Assembly (NCBI GenBank): GCA_934088535.1
Contig: CAKOJC010000028.1
Location: 1 to 15,267, forward strand
Length of the DNA stretch: 15,267 bases
Direction: 5' to 3'
DNA from: an uncultured Bacilli bacterium
Lineage (GTDB): Bacteria > Bacillota_I > Bacilli_A > RF39 > UBA660
The translations under genes were made by a program, and so were the position numbers. Shown piece by piece: positions 14,254 through 15,267 of the stretch (its first letter is position 1; every line of letters begins with the position of its first letter). The notes below the pieces were generated by a model that was not told the DNA's origin, made no database searches, and saw only the letters and a list, made by a program, of their open reading frames with translations.

Positions 14254-15267
14254 TTAGTTATTTATAAACTTATTTTTAAATTCTTCATTATCAAAATAAT
14301 CTATTCCAATATCTTTTTTAACTTTATTAAGTATTACATTTGTATGTTCTATTCCTTTTAATGTACCTTGTCTTAACATTTCAAATACTTCAGGTTTACG
14401 TTTTTCATATTCTTCACGTCTATTTCTAATAGGTTCCATCACTTCTTGCATAACATCATTTAAGAATCTCTTAACTTTCATATCTCCTAAACCACCACGT
14501 TCATAGTGTGCTTTTAATTCATCAAGATTCTTATATTCTGGTAAGTATTTTTTAAAGTGTTCATCTGTAGCAAATGCTTCTAAATATATAAACACTGTAT
14601 TATTCTTTGTATCTCCTGGATCATCTACTCTAATATGATTTGGATCTGTATACATGCCCATTATTTTTCTTTTAATTTCTTCATTTGAATCTTTAAGGTA
14701 TATACAGTTACCAAGAGATTTACTCATCTTAGCATTTCCATCAGTACCAGGAAGTCTAGAACAAGTTTCATTATCCGGAAGTATTGCTTCAGGTAATACT
14801 AAAGTATCTGTTTTATATATTCTATTAAATGAATTAACTATTTCACGAGTTTGTTCTATCATTGGAAGTTGATCATCTCCAACTGGTACATATTTAGCAC
14901 CAAAAGCAGTTATATCAGCAGCTTGACTAATTGGATATGTAAAGAATCCTACTGGTAAATTATTTTCAAAATTTCTAAGTTTTATTTCATTCTTAATAGT
15001 TGGATTTCTTTGAAGTCTAGCAACTGTTACTAAATTTGAATAATACATTGGAAGTTCATATAAAGCAGGTATAGCACTCTGTAAAACAAATGTTGTCTTA
15101 TCTGGTTCTAACCCTGCAGCTAAATAATCAAGCATAACCTCCATTACATTTTCTCTTATCTTTTCCAGATTATCTGCATTATCTGTAAGTGCTTGTAAAT
15201 CTGCTATCATAACAAATTGATTATATTTTCCACTATTTTGTATTTCTACACGTTTTCTAAGTGACCC
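14254..15267 (-). CDS. trpS: tryptophanyl-tRNA synthetase (5' end beyond the window)
   Basis: Class I aminoacyl-tRNA synthetase charging tRNA(Trp). The frame is open to the right edge: 19 codons (GSLRKRVEIQNSGKYNQFV) precede the first ATG at 15210, and they match the segment that follows the HIGH motif in TrpS (HIGHYVGSL...), so about 20 residues, including HIGH, are missing because of the window boundary. Visible landmarks are MIADLQALTDNAD, SRLQRNP-like ARLQRNPT, GFFTYPISQAADI, VPVGDDQ and the KMSKS signature (bases 14730-14716). This sequence belongs to the TrpS branch with RRVELQNSG-type motifs seen in many low-GC Gram-positives. The protein itself contains no tryptophan in the visible part. 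No T-box leader can be judged, as the upstream region is outside the window. Confidence 0.96.
   Translation of the reverse strand, partial: GSLRKRVEIQNSGKYNQFVMIADLQALTDNADNLEKIRENVMEVMLDYLAAGLEPDKTTFVLQSAIPALYELPMYYSNLVTVARLQRNPTIKNEIKLRNFENNLPVGFFTYPISQAADITAFGAKYVPVGDDQLPMIEQTREIVNSFNRIYKTDTLVLPEAILPDNETCSRLPGTDGNAKMSKSLGNCIYLKDSNEEIKRKIMGMYTDPNHIRVDDPGDTKNNTVFIYLEAFATDEHFKKYLPEYKNLDELKAHYERGGLGDMKVKRFLNDVMQEVMEPIRNRREEYEKRKPEVFEMLRQGTLKGIEHTNVILNKVKKDIGIDYFDNEEFKNKFINN

Noticed and set aside
1..15267. Full use of genetic code 4 (TGA as Trp)
   Set aside because: All other genes are intact with TGA as stop and use TGG for Trp. A code 4 genome would show TGA at many conserved Trp sites. Only one internal TGA was found.
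1..15267. CRISPR array, insertion sequence, prophage, tRNA or riboswitch
   Set aside because: No regularly spaced repeats, transposase or phage motifs, cloverleaf-like segments, or long structured leaders were seen; almost all gaps are under 160 bases and are accounted for by terminators and promoters.

Overview
The window is a compact, AT-rich bacterial segment in which every supported gene lies on the minus strand, so transcription runs from the right edge to the left. The housekeeping genes (trpS, uvrB, miaB, priA, fmt), GGAGG-type ribosome binding sites, sigma-A-like promoters and short intrinsic terminators point to a low-GC Gram-positive lineage. Several small proteins have an N-terminal membrane anchor and an Asn/Lys-rich tail, and one locus joins a pilin-like head to BspA-type repeats. 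This mix is typical of the reduced, uncultured gut Bacilli/Mollicutes-like groups (for example RF39-like). That placement is inferred; there is no marker RNA here to fix it. No rRNA, tRNA, CRISPR, insertion sequence or phage gene was seen.

Right to left, the layout is as follows. trpS (cut by the window edge just after its HIGH motif) is followed by an unknown 315-residue soluble protein and a terminator. Next come a membrane-anchored C39-like cysteine peptidase and its terminator, then a BspA-like surface protein gene interrupted by a single in-frame TGA. uvrB follows with its own promoter and terminator. Then come two related zinc-ribbon membrane proteins, the second fused to a CPHC thioredoxin domain. 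miaB follows, with a small anchored envelope protein behind it. The last full unit is an overlapping operon: HAD phosphatase, metallo-beta-lactamase-fold hydrolase, priA, fmt and an anchored unknown. The left edge holds a terminator, a good promoter and the first codons of another gene.

Two themes stand out. The genome is very compressed: several terminator hairpins are built from the last codons of the gene they terminate, with the stop codon in or beside the loop, and most promoters follow within tens of bases and rely on an extended -10 (TGn). Second, about half of the genes encode envelope proteins whose predicted outside portions carry even numbers of cysteines, and one of them is a candidate thiol oxidoreductase (CPHC). 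This suggests a small extracytoplasmic disulfide system.

Two sequence oddities deserve follow-up. Tryptophan is very rare: by hand count nine codons, all TGG, in about 4,700. TGA ends only one intact gene but also interrupts the surface-protein gene. In addition, PriA has DECQ where the family normally has DEEH. Nothing here is clearly an undescribed system. The strongest candidates are the zinc-ribbon/membrane/thioredoxin fusion with its tandem partner and the TGA-interrupted surface protein.
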